Shown here: positions 53,351 through 62,189 of the stretch, piece after piece | Numbering within the stretch: position 1 is the stretch's first letter | Layout of the letters: the number at the start of each line of letters is the position of its first letter | Assembly (NCBI GenBank): GCA_031253835.1 | Contig: JAIRVP010000043.1 | Coordinates: 186,001 to 250,000 of the forward strand | Direction: 5' to 3' | DNA length: 64,000 nucleotides | From: Burkholderia sp. | GTDB taxonomy: Bacteria > Pseudomonadota > Gammaproteobacteria > Burkholderiales > Burkholderiaceae | Made by a program: the position numbers and the translations under genes | Notes under the pieces: model-generated | What the model saw: only the letters and a program-made list of their open reading frames with translations | Told to the model about the DNA's origin: nothing | Database searches by the model: none

Positions 53351-54463
53351 TCATGGCCGCGCGGTCTTGAAGCCGAGCCAGGTCCGGCCTTCGACGCGCA
53401 TCGCGGCCGGCGACTCGGCGATCGGCGTGAACAGTGTGCGCCGGGTCGCTTCGTCCGGATAGATGCCCGGATCGCGCACCAGCGCCGGGTCCATCAGCTT
53501 CAGCGCGCCCTGGTTCGCATTCGCGTAGCGCGTCGAATTCGAGATCTTCGCGATCACGTCCGGACGCAGGATGTAGTTGATGAATGCAAGCGCGTTGCCC
53601 GGATGCTTCGCCGACGCCGGAATCACCATCGCGTCGAACCACATCAGGCTGCCGATGCGCGGGATGTCGTACACGATGTCGCGCTTCGGATCGCGCGCCT
53701 TCGCCTTCTGCGCGGCCAGGTTGATCGCGCCGGAGAAGCCGACCGTCACGCACAGCTCGCCTTCGATCAGCTCGTTGGCGTCGGACGACCCGACGAACTG
53801 GCGGATGAACGGCCGGACCTTCATCAGCATCGCCTGCGCGGCCGCGTAATCCTGCGCGGACGGATGCATCGGATCGCGGCCGATGTAGCGCAGCGCGAGC
53901 GGCAGCACCGTGCTCGCGGAGTCCTGCAGCCCCAGCCCGCATTTCGCGGCGACGCGTGCCGCGATCGCCGGGTTGAACAGCAGGTCGAGGCTGTCGGCCG
54001 GCATGTCCTTGCCGAGGATCGCGCTTACCTTCGCGCGGTCGTAGCCGACGCCCACGGTGCCCCACATGTACGGCACGCCGTACTCGTTGCCGGGATCGGA
54101 CTGCGCCATCTGCTTCAGCAGCGACGGATCGAGATACTTCAGGTTCGGCAGCCGGCCCTTGTCGAGCTTGCGGTACACGCCGGCCTGGATCTGCTTGGCC
54201 ATGAAGTCGTTGGTCGGCCACACGAGGTCGTAGCCGCTGTTGCCGGTCAGCAGCTTCGACTGCAGCGTCTCGTCGCTGTCGTACGCGTCGTAGCGCACCT
54301 TGATGCCGGTTTCCTTCTCGAACGCGGAGATCGTATCCGGCGCGAAGTAATGGCTCCAGTTGTACAGGTTCAGCACCTTCTCTTCGTCGGCGCGGGCCGC
54401 GCCGGCCAGCACGCACAGCGCGAGGCCCGGCGCCGCGACGCGCAGCCATCCGTTCCGTTTCAT
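53351..54463 (-). CDS. Polyamine-type periplasmic binding protein (PotF/SpuD family)
   Basis: A 370-residue solute-binding protein. The signal peptide ends AGAARA, followed by EEKVLNLYNWSHYFAPDTIS, the PotF/SpuD hallmark. Aromatic and acidic residues for polyamine binding are present in NWSHYF, DSDET, SGYDLVWPTNDFM and GDSDANE-like positions (SSDANEL). It lies 10 nt after aguB. No permease or ATPase for it is present in the window, so it may use a transporter encoded elsewhere or act as a sensor. Ligand probably putrescine, agmatine or spermidine. Confidence 0.88.
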   Translation of the reverse strand: MKRNGWLRVAAPGLALCVLAGAARADEEKVLNLYNWSHYFAPDTISAFEKETGIKVRYDAYDSDETLQSKLLTGNSGYDLVWPTNDFMAKQIQAGVYRKLDKGRLPNLKYLDPSLLKQMAQSDPGNEYGVPYMWGTVGVGYDRAKVSAILGKDMPADSLDLLFNPAIAARVAAKCGLGLQDSASTVLPLALRYIGRDPMHPSAQDYAAAQAMLMKVRPFIRQFVGSSDANELIEGELCVTVGFSGAINLAAQKAKARDPKRDIVYDIPRIGSLMWFDAMVIPASAKHPGNALAFINYILRPDVIAKISNSTRYANANQGALKLMDPALVRDPGIYPDEATRRTLFTPIAESPAAMRVEGRTWLGFKTARP

Positions 54464-54473
54464 TGCGTATCCC

Positions 54474-55388
54474 TTATCGATAACAGGACGACACGCCGTC
54501 GCTGGTCAGCAACGTGCGATACATCTCCGGGCGGCGATCGCGGAAAAAGCCCCACGACTGCCGGTCGGTGCGGATCGCGTCGAGATCGAACGTCTGCACG
54601 AGCACGGCTTCGTCGGTGCGGTTCGCCTCGGCCCGCTTCTCGCCGGTGTGATCCGCGATGAAGCTCGATCCGTAGAACACGCCGGTCAGTCCCTGCTGTT
54701 GCGGATTGCCGTTGCCGACGCCCGTTTCGCGGCCGATCCGGTTGGCCGCCACGACCGGCACCATGTTGGCCGCCGCGTGGCCCTGCATCGTGCGCTGCCA
54801 GTGGCCGGCCGAATCGAACTCGCTGCTGAACGGCTCCGAGCCGATGATGGTCGGAAAGCACAGGATCTCGGCGCCCATCAGCGCGAGGCTGCGCGCCGTC
54901 TCCGGATACCACTGGTCCCAGCAGATGCCGATGCCGATCCGCCCGAACCGCGTGTCCCACACCTTGAAGCCGGTGTCGCCCGGCGTGAAATAGAACTTCT
55001 CCGTGTAGCCCGGCCCGTCCGGGATATGCGTCTTGCGATAGACGCCGAGCACGCGCCCGTCGGCATCCGCCACCGCGATCGAGTTGTACGCGGCATTGCC
55101 CGCGCGCTCGAAGAAGCCGATCGGCAGCACGATGCCGAGCTCGCCGGCCAGTGCCGCGAACCGGGCGATCTGCGCGTTGCCTTCGAACGGCTGCGCGTGT
55201 TCGAGGTGGCGCACGTTCTGGTCGAGACAGAAGTACGGCATCGCGAACAGCTCCGGGCACAGCACGAGATTCGCGCCCTGTGCGGCGGCCGCGCGGATCA
55301 GGCGCTCCGCGGTGGCCATGTTGTCTTCGAAATTCCAGCTGCCCGACGCCATTTGCACGGCGGCGACGGTAATGTGTCTGGACGGCAT
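54474..55388 (-). CDS. aguB: N-carbamoylputrescine amidase
   Basis: A 304-residue nitrilase-superfamily amidase, the second step from agmatine to putrescine (N-carbamoylputrescine to putrescine, CO2 and ammonia). The catalytic triad is Glu46 (CPELF), Lys119 (YRKTHIPD) and Cys156 (GIGICWDQWYPE). The family length of about 290-300 matches. It follows aguA by 46 nt, which fits a shared transcript and a shared pathway. Confidence 0.93.
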   Translation of the reverse strand: MPSRHITVAAVQMASGSWNFEDNMATAERLIRAAAAQGANLVLCPELFAMPYFCLDQNVRHLEHAQPFEGNAQIARFAALAGELGIVLPIGFFERAGNAAYNSIAVADADGRVLGVYRKTHIPDGPGYTEKFYFTPGDTGFKVWDTRFGRIGIGICWDQWYPETARSLALMGAEILCFPTIIGSEPFSSEFDSAGHWQRTMQGHAAANMVPVVAANRIGRETGVGNGNPQQQGLTGVFYGSSFIADHTGEKRAEANRTDEAVLVQTFDLDAIRTDRQSWGFFRDRRPEMYRTLLTSDGVSSCYR

Positions 55389-55434
55389 TGCGAATGCTCC
55401 TCGGTAGGACCGGAAACCGCTGATGGAACGTCGC

Positions 55435-56472
55435 TCAGTGCGCGACGGAAGGCTGCTGTTGCGTCGAACAGTGGATGCTGCCGCCGCCGATCGACAGCGT
55501 CGGGATCGGCAGCATCTCCACGTTACGCCCCGGGAACGCGCGGTTGAAAGCGTCGCGTGCGGCCTCGTCCTGCTCGACGCCGAACGCGGTCACGATCACC
55601 GCGCCGTTCACCAGGATGTAGTTCGCGTAGCAATCGCAGTAGCGCTCGGAGCCGAAGCGTTCGCTGACGATCGGCGACGGCAGGTCGAGCAGCTCGAAAC
55701 GGCGCCCCGCCGCATCGGTCGCGAGCTCCAGCGCGCGGCGGTTTTCGCGCATCACGCGGAAGTAGTCGCCCTGCTCCGGTACGGCGGTCTGGCACAGCAT
55801 CCGGCCCGGCGCGATGAACGACGCGATGCCGTCCACGTGCCCGTTCGTCTCCACTTCGTCGGGATTGCCCGGCAACCACACGATCTTCTCGACGCCCAGC
55901 ATCCGGCGCAGCTCCGCCTCGATCTCCGCGCGGCTCAGGTGCGGATTGCGGTTCGGATGCAGCAGGCAGCTCTCGGTCGTGACCAGCGTGCCCTGCCCGT
56001 CGACGTAGAACGAGCCGCCCTCCAGCACCATGTGCGAGTTGAAGATCTCGGCGCCGGCCGCGCGCGCAATGTCCTGCGCGGCCTGCTGGCAGCCGTCGTA
56101 CGGCTGGTACTTCTCGCCCCAGCAGTTGAAGCGGAACACCGCCGCGCCGAGCCCGTGCCGATCGCTGACGAGGAAGACCGGCCCGCAATCGCGCAGCCAG
56201 TTGTCCTCGGCCGCGACCGGCAGCACGTCGACGCTCGCGCCCAGCAGCGCGCGCGCGGCGTCGGCCTGGCCGTGGTGCACCGCGACCACGCAGCGCTGGT
56301 AGCGCGCGATCGTCCGCGCGACCAGCGCGAACTCGCGGCAGACCTGCGCGTAATGCGTGCCCCACAGGTCCTCGCGATTGTCGAGAACCGGCCATCCGAG
56401 CCACGTGGCGTGCATGGATTCCCATTCGGCGGGCATCCGGTAACCGCGCTGGCGAGCATCAAAGCGACCCAT
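55435..56472 (-). CDS. aguA: Agmatine deiminase
   Basis: A 345-residue cytoplasmic agmatine deiminase (agmatine to N-carbamoylputrescine and ammonia). There is no signal peptide. Motifs are WLRDCGPVFLVSD, LEGGSFYVDGQGT, NGHVDGIASF and the nucleophile Cys335 in GGGSIHCSTQQQP. The RDTGP motif is RDCGP here. GGAG precedes the ATG. First gene of the five-gene operon and divergent from the LysR gene, which probably controls it in response to agmatine or a product. Confidence 0.93.
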   Translation of the reverse strand: MGRFDARQRGYRMPAEWESMHATWLGWPVLDNREDLWGTHYAQVCREFALVARTIARYQRCVVAVHHGQADAARALLGASVDVLPVAAEDNWLRDCGPVFLVSDRHGLGAAVFRFNCWGEKYQPYDGCQQAAQDIARAAGAEIFNSHMVLEGGSFYVDGQGTLVTTESCLLHPNRNPHLSRAEIEAELRRMLGVEKIVWLPGNPDEVETNGHVDGIASFIAPGRMLCQTAVPEQGDYFRVMRENRRALELATDAAGRRFELLDLPSPIVSERFGSERYCDCYANYILVNGAVIVTAFGVEQDEAARDAFNRAFPGRNVEMLPIPTLSIGGGSIHCSTQQQPSVAH

Positions 56473-56529
56473 CGATCCGACTCCGTTGTGATTGATGAGC
56501 GATTGTCCGGCACGTTAAACTTGATGAAT

Positions 56530-56558
56530 ATTGATATTTCTTGGCTGAATTAATCAAT
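56530..56558. promoter_or_regulatory. Possible LysR operator between aguA and the LysR gene
   Basis: Within the 101-nt divergent gap, ATTGAT and ATCAAT form an inverted repeat with 17 nt between them, in an AT-rich stretch. LysR proteins often bind such sites near their own divergent promoters. The match is short, so this is a candidate only. Confidence 0.4.
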
Positions 56559-56573
56559 CCATCTCATATCTCG

Positions 56574-57503
56574 ATGCAGCGCGTTCCGTCCCTGAAACTA
56601 CTGAGCGGCTTCGAAGCCGCGGCCCGGCTGGGCAACTTCTCGCGCGCGGCCGACGAGCTGCACCTGTCGCAGTCGGCGATCAGCCATCAGATCCAGCAGC
56701 TCGAAGCGCAGCTTGGGCAGCCGCTGTTCCGCCGGCGCGGCCGCGGTGTCGAACTGACCATTGCCGGCGAGGTCCTGCAGCGCAGCGTGCAGCGCGCGAT
56801 GGACACGTTGCGCGGCGGGCTCGACCGCATCGCGACCTACCTGAACCCGGGGCTCGTCGTGCTGGTCTGCCCGGCACCGTTGCTGCACGGCTGGCTGCAG
56901 CCGCGCCTCGAGCAGTTGCAGCAGGTGCTGCCGGACCTGTGCCCGCTGCTGTCGACCGACGAAACCGCGCGCTACGTCGACGAGATCGACGTCGACATGA
57001 CGATCGGCACGCGGCCGATGCTGCAGCCCGGCCTGGTCGATATCCCGTTCATGCGCGACGAGTGGGTGACGGTGTGCGCGACGCCGCTGGCCAAGACGCT
57101 CGCCCGCGTGCCGCGCGCCGAACACGCGCGGCACGCGGGGCTCGTCTGCCTCGAAGCGAGCCTGACCGACGAACGCATGGCCACCGTCTTCCGCGAGCAG
57201 TTGTCGGACTTCCGGATGCAGGCGATCTACGACGATCAGCGGCTCGTGCTGGACGCCGTGCAACGCGGCCGCGGCATCGCGTGCCTGCCGCGCCTCGTCG
57301 CGCAGGCCGGCCTCGACCAGCACGCGCTGACCGTGCTCGCCGACTACCCGCGCCTGCCCGGCACCACGTGGTGGCTGTCGCGGATGGAAGGTCCGTCGCG
57401 CTCGCCGATCGTCGAGCAGATGTTCGACTGGCTGGTCGAGCAAGGCATCCTGTCGAGCGCGGCCGACCCGGCGCCCGGCCACGCGAAGCCGCCGCCCGCG
57501 TAA
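56574..57503 (+). CDS. LysR-family transcriptional regulator (GcvA-like)
   Basis: A 309-residue LysR regulator. The N-terminal winged helix-turn-helix is FEAAARLGNFSRAADELHLS followed by QSAISHQIQQLEAQLGQPLF. The C-terminal co-inducer domain follows, with the last 15 residues Ala/Pro-rich. The ATG at MQRVPSLK was chosen over a TTG further upstream. It is divergent from the agmatine operon, whose control is its probable task; the inducer is unknown. The stop is followed by a terminator shared with the convergent MFS gene. Confidence 0.88.
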   Translation: MQRVPSLKLLSGFEAAARLGNFSRAADELHLSQSAISHQIQQLEAQLGQPLFRRRGRGVELTIAGEVLQRSVQRAMDTLRGGLDRIATYLNPGLVVLVCPAPLLHGWLQPRLEQLQQVLPDLCPLLSTDETARYVDEIDVDMTIGTRPMLQPGLVDIPFMRDEWVTVCATPLAKTLARVPRAEHARHAGLVCLEASLTDERMATVFREQLSDFRMQAIYDDQRLVLDAVQRGRGIACLPRLVAQAGLDQHALTVLADYPRLPGTTWWLSRMEGPSRSPIVEQMFDWLVEQGILSSAADPAPGHAKPPPA

Positions 57504-57514
57504 TCGCGCGCCGC

Positions 57515-57545
57515 AAAAAAAACGTCCCGCCGGTTGGCGGGACGT
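57515..57545 (-). terminator. Rho-independent terminator of the MFS gene
   Basis: A perfect 10-bp stem ACGTCCCGCC/GGCGGGACGT with a 4-nt loop, followed on the minus strand by eight T. It lies 36 nt after the MFS stop, in the gap to the convergent LysR gene. Confidence 0.9.
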
Positions 57546-57580
57546 TCGTCATGATGCCCATGCGCGCAACGCGCAGCCGA

Positions 57581-58885
57581 TCACGGCTCGTGACGCAGGT
57601 ACCCTTCCTTGCTCGGGTCGCGCATCCGCCACGACACGATCAGCGAGATCGCGCACAGCACCGTCACGTACCAGTAGAAGGTTTCCTCGCTGCCGATCGA
57701 CTTGAACCACAGCGCAACGTATTCGGCCGAACCGCCGAAAATGGCGTTCGCCACCGCATACGACAGGCCGACGCCCATCGCACGCACTTCGGGCGGGAAC
57801 ATCTCGGCCTTGATGAGGCCGCTGATCGACGTGTAGAAGCTGACGATCGCCAGCGCAACCGTAATCAGCACGAACGCGGCCACGGGGCTCGTCACGTCCT
57901 TCAGCGCATGCATCAGCGGCACGGTGCCGATCACCGCGAACGAGCCGAACAGGATCATCGACGTGCGGCGGCCGATCTTGTCCGACAGCGCGCCGAACAC
58001 CGGCTGCATCAGCATGTAGACGAGCAGCGCGACGGTCATCACGTTGCTGGCCGTCTTCGCATGCATGCCGGCCGTGTTCACGAGGTACTTCTGCATGTAC
58101 GTCGTGAACGTGTAGAAGATCAGCGAGCCGCCGGCCGTGAAGCCGACCACCGTGAAGAACGCGCCCTTGTGCTGCCACACGCCGCGGATCGTGCCGGCGT
58201 CCTTCTTGTCGCGCGATGCGCTCGTCGACGTCTCGTCGAGCGATTTCCGCAGGTACAGCGAGATCAGCGCGGCCGCCGCGCCGACGACGAACGGAATGCG
58301 CCAGCCCCATGCCTTCAGCTCGTCGGCCGACAGCGTCTGCTGCAGGATCACGAGCACCAGCAGCGCGCACAGCTGGCCGCCGATCAGCGTCACGTACTGG
58401 AACGACGCGAAGAAGCCGCGCCGGCCCTTCAGCGCGACTTCACTCATGTAGGTCGCGCTGGTGCCGTACTCGCCGCCCACCGACAGGCCCTGGAACAGGC
58501 GCGCGACCAGCAGCAGCGCCGGCGCGAGCGCGCCGATCTGTGCGTAGGTCGGCAGCACCGCGATCACGAGCGACCCGCCGCACATCATCAGCACCGAGAT
58601 CATCATCGCCGCGCGGCGGCCATGACGGTCGGCAATGCGGCCGAACAGCCAGCCGCCGATCGGGCGCATCAGGAAGCCGGCCGCGAACACGCCGGCCGTG
58701 TTCAGCAGCTGCGTCGTCGTGTTGCCGCTCGGGAAGAACGCCGGCGCGAAGTACAGCGCGCAGAACGAGTAGATGTAGAAGTCGAACCACTCGACGAGGT
58801 TGCCCGATGAGGCGCCGACGATGGCGAACACGCGCCGCCGGGTGTCATGCGCGGACAGCGCAGCTTGGTCGGTCTGGACGTCCAT
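57581..58885 (-). CDS. MFS metabolite:proton symporter (KgtP/ProP family)
   Basis: A 434-residue inner-membrane transporter with twelve predicted segments. Family marks are GNLVEWFDFYIYSF in the first segment, the loop 2-3 motif GRIADRHGRR, RLFQGLSVGGEYGTSATYMSE in TM5 and the second half repeat GALSDKIGRR. The group includes alpha-ketoglutarate, citrate, proline/betaine and shikimate symporters; sequence alone points to a dicarboxylate such as alpha-ketoglutarate but does not settle it. Start MDVQTDQ is preceded by AAGGAACAG at slightly long spacing. Confidence 0.9.
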   Translation of the reverse strand: MDVQTDQAALSAHDTRRRVFAIVGASSGNLVEWFDFYIYSFCALYFAPAFFPSGNTTTQLLNTAGVFAAGFLMRPIGGWLFGRIADRHGRRAAMMISVLMMCGGSLVIAVLPTYAQIGALAPALLLVARLFQGLSVGGEYGTSATYMSEVALKGRRGFFASFQYVTLIGGQLCALLVLVILQQTLSADELKAWGWRIPFVVGAAAALISLYLRKSLDETSTSASRDKKDAGTIRGVWQHKGAFFTVVGFTAGGSLIFYTFTTYMQKYLVNTAGMHAKTASNVMTVALLVYMLMQPVFGALSDKIGRRTSMILFGSFAVIGTVPLMHALKDVTSPVAAFVLITVALAIVSFYTSISGLIKAEMFPPEVRAMGVGLSYAVANAIFGGSAEYVALWFKSIGSEETFYWYVTVLCAISLIVSWRMRDPSKEGYLRHEP

Positions 58886-59066
58886 GGGTTGGTCTGTTCC
58901 TTTTAGTGCTTTCTGGGCGAGACGGCTCGGGGCCGCCGCGTGCGGTCGCACGTGGCACCGGTTCCGGCGCACGGCGCTACGGGATTTTAGCGAAATGTAA
59001 AGTAACAAGCGCTCCGGGTTCGTCCGGATGTAGAAAAATCTTCTCCCGCCACGTGTTCGTCACATG

Positions 59067-59091
59067 AAAACGCCAGCCGTCAGGCTGGCGT
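59067..59091 (-). terminator. Rho-independent terminator of the prkA-yeaH-spoVR operon
   Basis: A 9-bp stem ACGCCAGCC/GGCTGGCGT with loop of four, followed on the minus strand by TTTT after the stem's final base. It begins 29 nt after the spoVR stop. Confidence 0.8.
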
Positions 59092-59119
59092 CCGATGCAA
59101 ACATTGTCGAAGGCACCGC

Positions 59120-60643
59120 TCAAACGCGGATCTCCGGCGGCACGTAGCGGCACTCGTAGCGCTTGCGCACGGTGCCGGCCTCGTCGACGCTTTCCAGGTA
59201 CACGTCGAACTGCCAGAGCCGCGCCATGTGCTTGAGCACTTCGTCGCTGTCGTTCGACAGGTGGCGGTTGTCGGTCATGAAGTGGCGCAGCGTGAGGCTG
59301 CGGTCGCCGCGCGTGTTGACGGCCCACACCTGGATGTTCGGCTCGCGGTGATGGATGTCGTACTGCCGCGACAGCGCCTGCCGCACGTACTGGTAACCGG
59401 AATCGTCGTGGATCGCCGACACCTCGAGCGAATCGCGCATGTCGTCGTCAAGCACCGAGAACAGCCGCATCTCGCGGATCAGGTTCGGCGACAGGTACTG
59501 CGCGATGAAGCTCTCGTCCTTGAAGTTGCGCATCGCGTAGTGCATCGCCGGCAGCCACGGGGTGCCCGCGATCTCCGGGAACCACTTGTAGTCTTCCTCC
59601 GTCGGCGCCTCGCAGATCCGCCGGATGTCGCTCATCATCGAGAAGCCGAGCGCATACGGGTTGATCCCGCTGTAGTACGGCTTCGTGACGGGCGGCTGGT
59701 AGACCACGTTGCTGTGCGAATGCAGGAACTCCATCATGAAGCCGTCTTCCAGCTTCCCCTGGTTGTACAGCGTGTTCAGCAGCGTGTAGTGCCAGAACGT
59801 CGCCCAGCCTTCGTTCATCACCTGCGTCTGCCGCTGCGGATAGAAATACTGGCCGATCTTGCGCACGATGCGGATCACTTCCCGCTCCCACGGCTCGAGC
59901 AGCGGCGCATTCTTCTCCGCGAAATACAGCAGGTTTTCCTGCGGCTCGGGCGGATAGCGGTCTTCCTGCTCTTCCATCAGCTCGGGCTTCTTGCCCGGCA
60001 GCGTGCGCCACAGTTCGTTCACCTGCGACTGCAGGTACGCCTCGCGCTCGCGCCGCAACGCCGATTCCTTCGACAGCGACGGCTTCTGCGGGCGCTTGTA
60101 GCGGTCGACGCCGTAATTCATCAGTGCATGGCACGAATCGAGCAGTTCCTCGACGCGATCGAGGCCGTAGCGCTCCTCGCATTCCGCCACGTAGTTCTTC
60201 GCATACACGAGATAGTCGATGATCGCGTGCGCGTCGGTCCACAGCCGGAACAGGTAGTTGCCCTTGAAGAACGAGTTGTGCCCGTACGCCGCGTGCGCGA
60301 TGACGAGCGCCTGCATCGTCATCGTGTTCTCTTCCATCAGGTACGCGATGCACGGGTTCGAATTGATGACGATTTCGTACGCGAGGCCCATCTGGCCGCG
60401 GCGGTAGCTCTTCTCGGTCGCGAGGAAGTGCTTGCCGAACGACCAGTGACGGTAGTTGACGGGCATCCCGACCGACGCATACGCGTCCATCATCTGCTCG
60501 GCGCTGATCAGTTCGAGCTGGATCGGGTAGATGTCGAGCTCGTATTGCTCCGCGACCTGCGAGATGTGCGTGTCGTATTCCTCGAGCAGTTCGAACGTCC
60601 AGTCGGACGGGCACGGCAGCGGCTTGCGTTCGGCAACGTTCAT
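59120..60643 (-). CDS. spoVR: SpoVR family protein (YcgB-like)
   Basis: A 507-residue cytoplasmic protein of the SpoVR family, close in length to E. coli YcgB (about 510). Blocks such as VNYRHWSFGKHF, MQALVIAHAAYGHNSFFKGN and VMNEGWATFWHY are well conserved; function is unclear although it co-occurs with PrkA and YeaH. I chose the ATG at MNVAERKP because AGAAGGAAG lies directly before it. An in-frame ATG that overlaps the yeaH stop (60799) would add 52 low-complexity residues; that longer form cannot be excluded. Confidence 0.88.
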   Translation of the reverse strand: MNVAERKPLPCPSDWTFELLEEYDTHISQVAEQYELDIYPIQLELISAEQMMDAYASVGMPVNYRHWSFGKHFLATEKSYRRGQMGLAYEIVINSNPCIAYLMEENTMTMQALVIAHAAYGHNSFFKGNYLFRLWTDAHAIIDYLVYAKNYVAECEERYGLDRVEELLDSCHALMNYGVDRYKRPQKPSLSKESALRREREAYLQSQVNELWRTLPGKKPELMEEQEDRYPPEPQENLLYFAEKNAPLLEPWEREVIRIVRKIGQYFYPQRQTQVMNEGWATFWHYTLLNTLYNQGKLEDGFMMEFLHSHSNVVYQPPVTKPYYSGINPYALGFSMMSDIRRICEAPTEEDYKWFPEIAGTPWLPAMHYAMRNFKDESFIAQYLSPNLIREMRLFSVLDDDMRDSLEVSAIHDDSGYQYVRQALSRQYDIHHREPNIQVWAVNTRGDRSLTLRHFMTDNRHLSNDSDEVLKHMARLWQFDVYLESVDEAGTVRKRYECRYVPPEIRV

Positions 60644-60795
60644 ACGCGCTTCCTTCTGCCCGGAACCGGGCAAGTCGGCGGCCGGCGGCGGCGGTTCGGC
60701 CTGCGCGCGCTGCTGCGCTGCGGCAGGACCGGCCGTGTCGTCGCCGGAAGGGCGCGGCTCGTAGCCGCGCGACTCGTTGTGCAGATGGCGGGTCG

Positions 60796-62064
60796 TCATG
60801 ACGTTTCCACCTGCTTTTCGAACAATTCGCGAAACACCGGGTAAATGTCGGCAGCCGATTCCACTTTCTTCATCGCGAGATGCTGCTGCGACAACGCCAG
60901 TTGCGCGTATTCCAGCCACAGATTCTGCTCTTCCGGTGCGACCTGGATATACGCGAAGTAACGCGTCTTCGTGAGGATATCCTCTTCCAGGATTTTGCGA
61001 CACTTGGGCGAATCGTCGGTCCAGTTGTCGCCGTCGGAGGCCTGCGCGCCGTAGATGTTCCACTCGGTCGGCGAGTAGCGCTCGTTCATCACCTTGCGCA
61101 TCAGCTCGAGCGCGCTCGACACGACCGTGCCGCCGCTTTCGGTCGAATGGAAGAAGGTGTCCTCGTCGACTTCCTCGGCGCGCGTGTGGTGACGGATGAA
61201 CACGACCTCGATGCGCTCGTAGTTGCGCTTGAGGAACAGGTACAGCAGGATGAAGAAGCGCTTCGCGAGATCCTTGCGCTGCTCGTCCATCGAGCCCGAC
61301 ACGTCCATCAGGCAGAACATCACGGCCTGGCTCGACGGTTGCGGCTGCTTCACGCGGTTGATGTAGCGCAGGTCGAACGGATCGATGAACGGGATCCGCC
61401 AGATGCGCCCTTTCAGGTGATGGATCTCGGCCTCGAGCACCGCGATTTCCGCGCGGCGATCCTCGGGGTCGTTCTTCATCGCTTCGAGCTGCGCCTCGAG
61501 CTCGCGCAACTCGTTGACGAGCGGCGAGCCGAGCGCGATGCGCCGGCCGAGCGCGCTGCGCAGCGAACGCACGACGTCGATGTTGTTCGGCGTGCCTTCC
61601 GCCGACCAGCCCGCGCGCACGTTCTTCCAGCTCGGCACCGTCAGCAGGTGCGTCTTCACGAGGCGCGGCAGTTCGAGATCGTCGAAGAAGTACTGCATGA
61701 ACTCGTCGCGCGACAACTCGAACACGAAGTCGTCCTGCCCTTCGCCCTCGTTGCTCGCCTGACTGCCGCCGCCACCCGAGCCGCCCTGCGGGCGCGGGAT
61801 CTTGTCGCCGCGCACGTAGTCCTCGTTGCCGGGGTGCACGTACTCACGACGCCCGCCAGGCGCGTGCCGAAAATTCGGCTCCGCGATGTCCTTGCGCGGG
61901 ATCGTGATGCTCTGCGTGCTCTGGATATCCTTGATGCTACGGTCGCGCACCGCGTCGGACACGGCACGACGAATGTAGTTCTTGACGCGACGCAGAAAGC
62001 GTTCGCGATTGGCGATGCTCTTGTTCTTGCCGGCCAGCCTGCGGTCGATGATTTGATGAAGCAC
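60796..62064 (-). CDS. yeaH: DUF444 protein YeaH (VWA-like)
   Basis: A 422-residue protein of family DUF444, whose partner is the kinase PrkA. Basic N-terminus (NRERFLRRVKNYIRRA), a Gly/Ser-rich linker near residue 95 and a von Willebrand factor A-like domain. The metal-ion-dependent adhesion motif DVSGSMDEQRKD (around residue 250) and ASDGDNW are intact. Gene order prkA-yeaH-spoVR is the widespread arrangement. It follows prkA after 125 nt holding a stable hairpin. Confidence 0.91.
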   Translation of the reverse strand: MLHQIIDRRLAGKNKSIANRERFLRRVKNYIRRAVSDAVRDRSIKDIQSTQSITIPRKDIAEPNFRHAPGGRREYVHPGNEDYVRGDKIPRPQGGSGGGGSQASNEGEGQDDFVFELSRDEFMQYFFDDLELPRLVKTHLLTVPSWKNVRAGWSAEGTPNNIDVVRSLRSALGRRIALGSPLVNELRELEAQLEAMKNDPEDRRAEIAVLEAEIHHLKGRIWRIPFIDPFDLRYINRVKQPQPSSQAVMFCLMDVSGSMDEQRKDLAKRFFILLYLFLKRNYERIEVVFIRHHTRAEEVDEDTFFHSTESGGTVVSSALELMRKVMNERYSPTEWNIYGAQASDGDNWTDDSPKCRKILEEDILTKTRYFAYIQVAPEEQNLWLEYAQLALSQQHLAMKKVESAADIYPVFRELFEKQVETS

Positions 62065-62147
62065 TCCCGGTCTCCCGCTCGAAAGTCGATCTGCCGGGAC
62101 GCTCGCCGCGCATGCCGTCTGCCGTCATGCGGGCGGCGTCTCTGAGA

Positions 62148-62176
62148 GCGCCCGTACGGACTCGCCGTACGGGCGC
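62148..62176 (-). repeat. Stable hairpin between prkA and yeaH
   Basis: A perfect 12-bp GC-rich stem GCGCCCGTACGG/CCGTACGGGCGC with a 5-nt loop directly after prkA. There is no T run. It may shield the prkA mRNA end or be a processing site, letting prkA and the downstream genes be expressed unequally. Confidence 0.65.
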
Positions 62177-62189
62177 GGTACCGCGCGCG

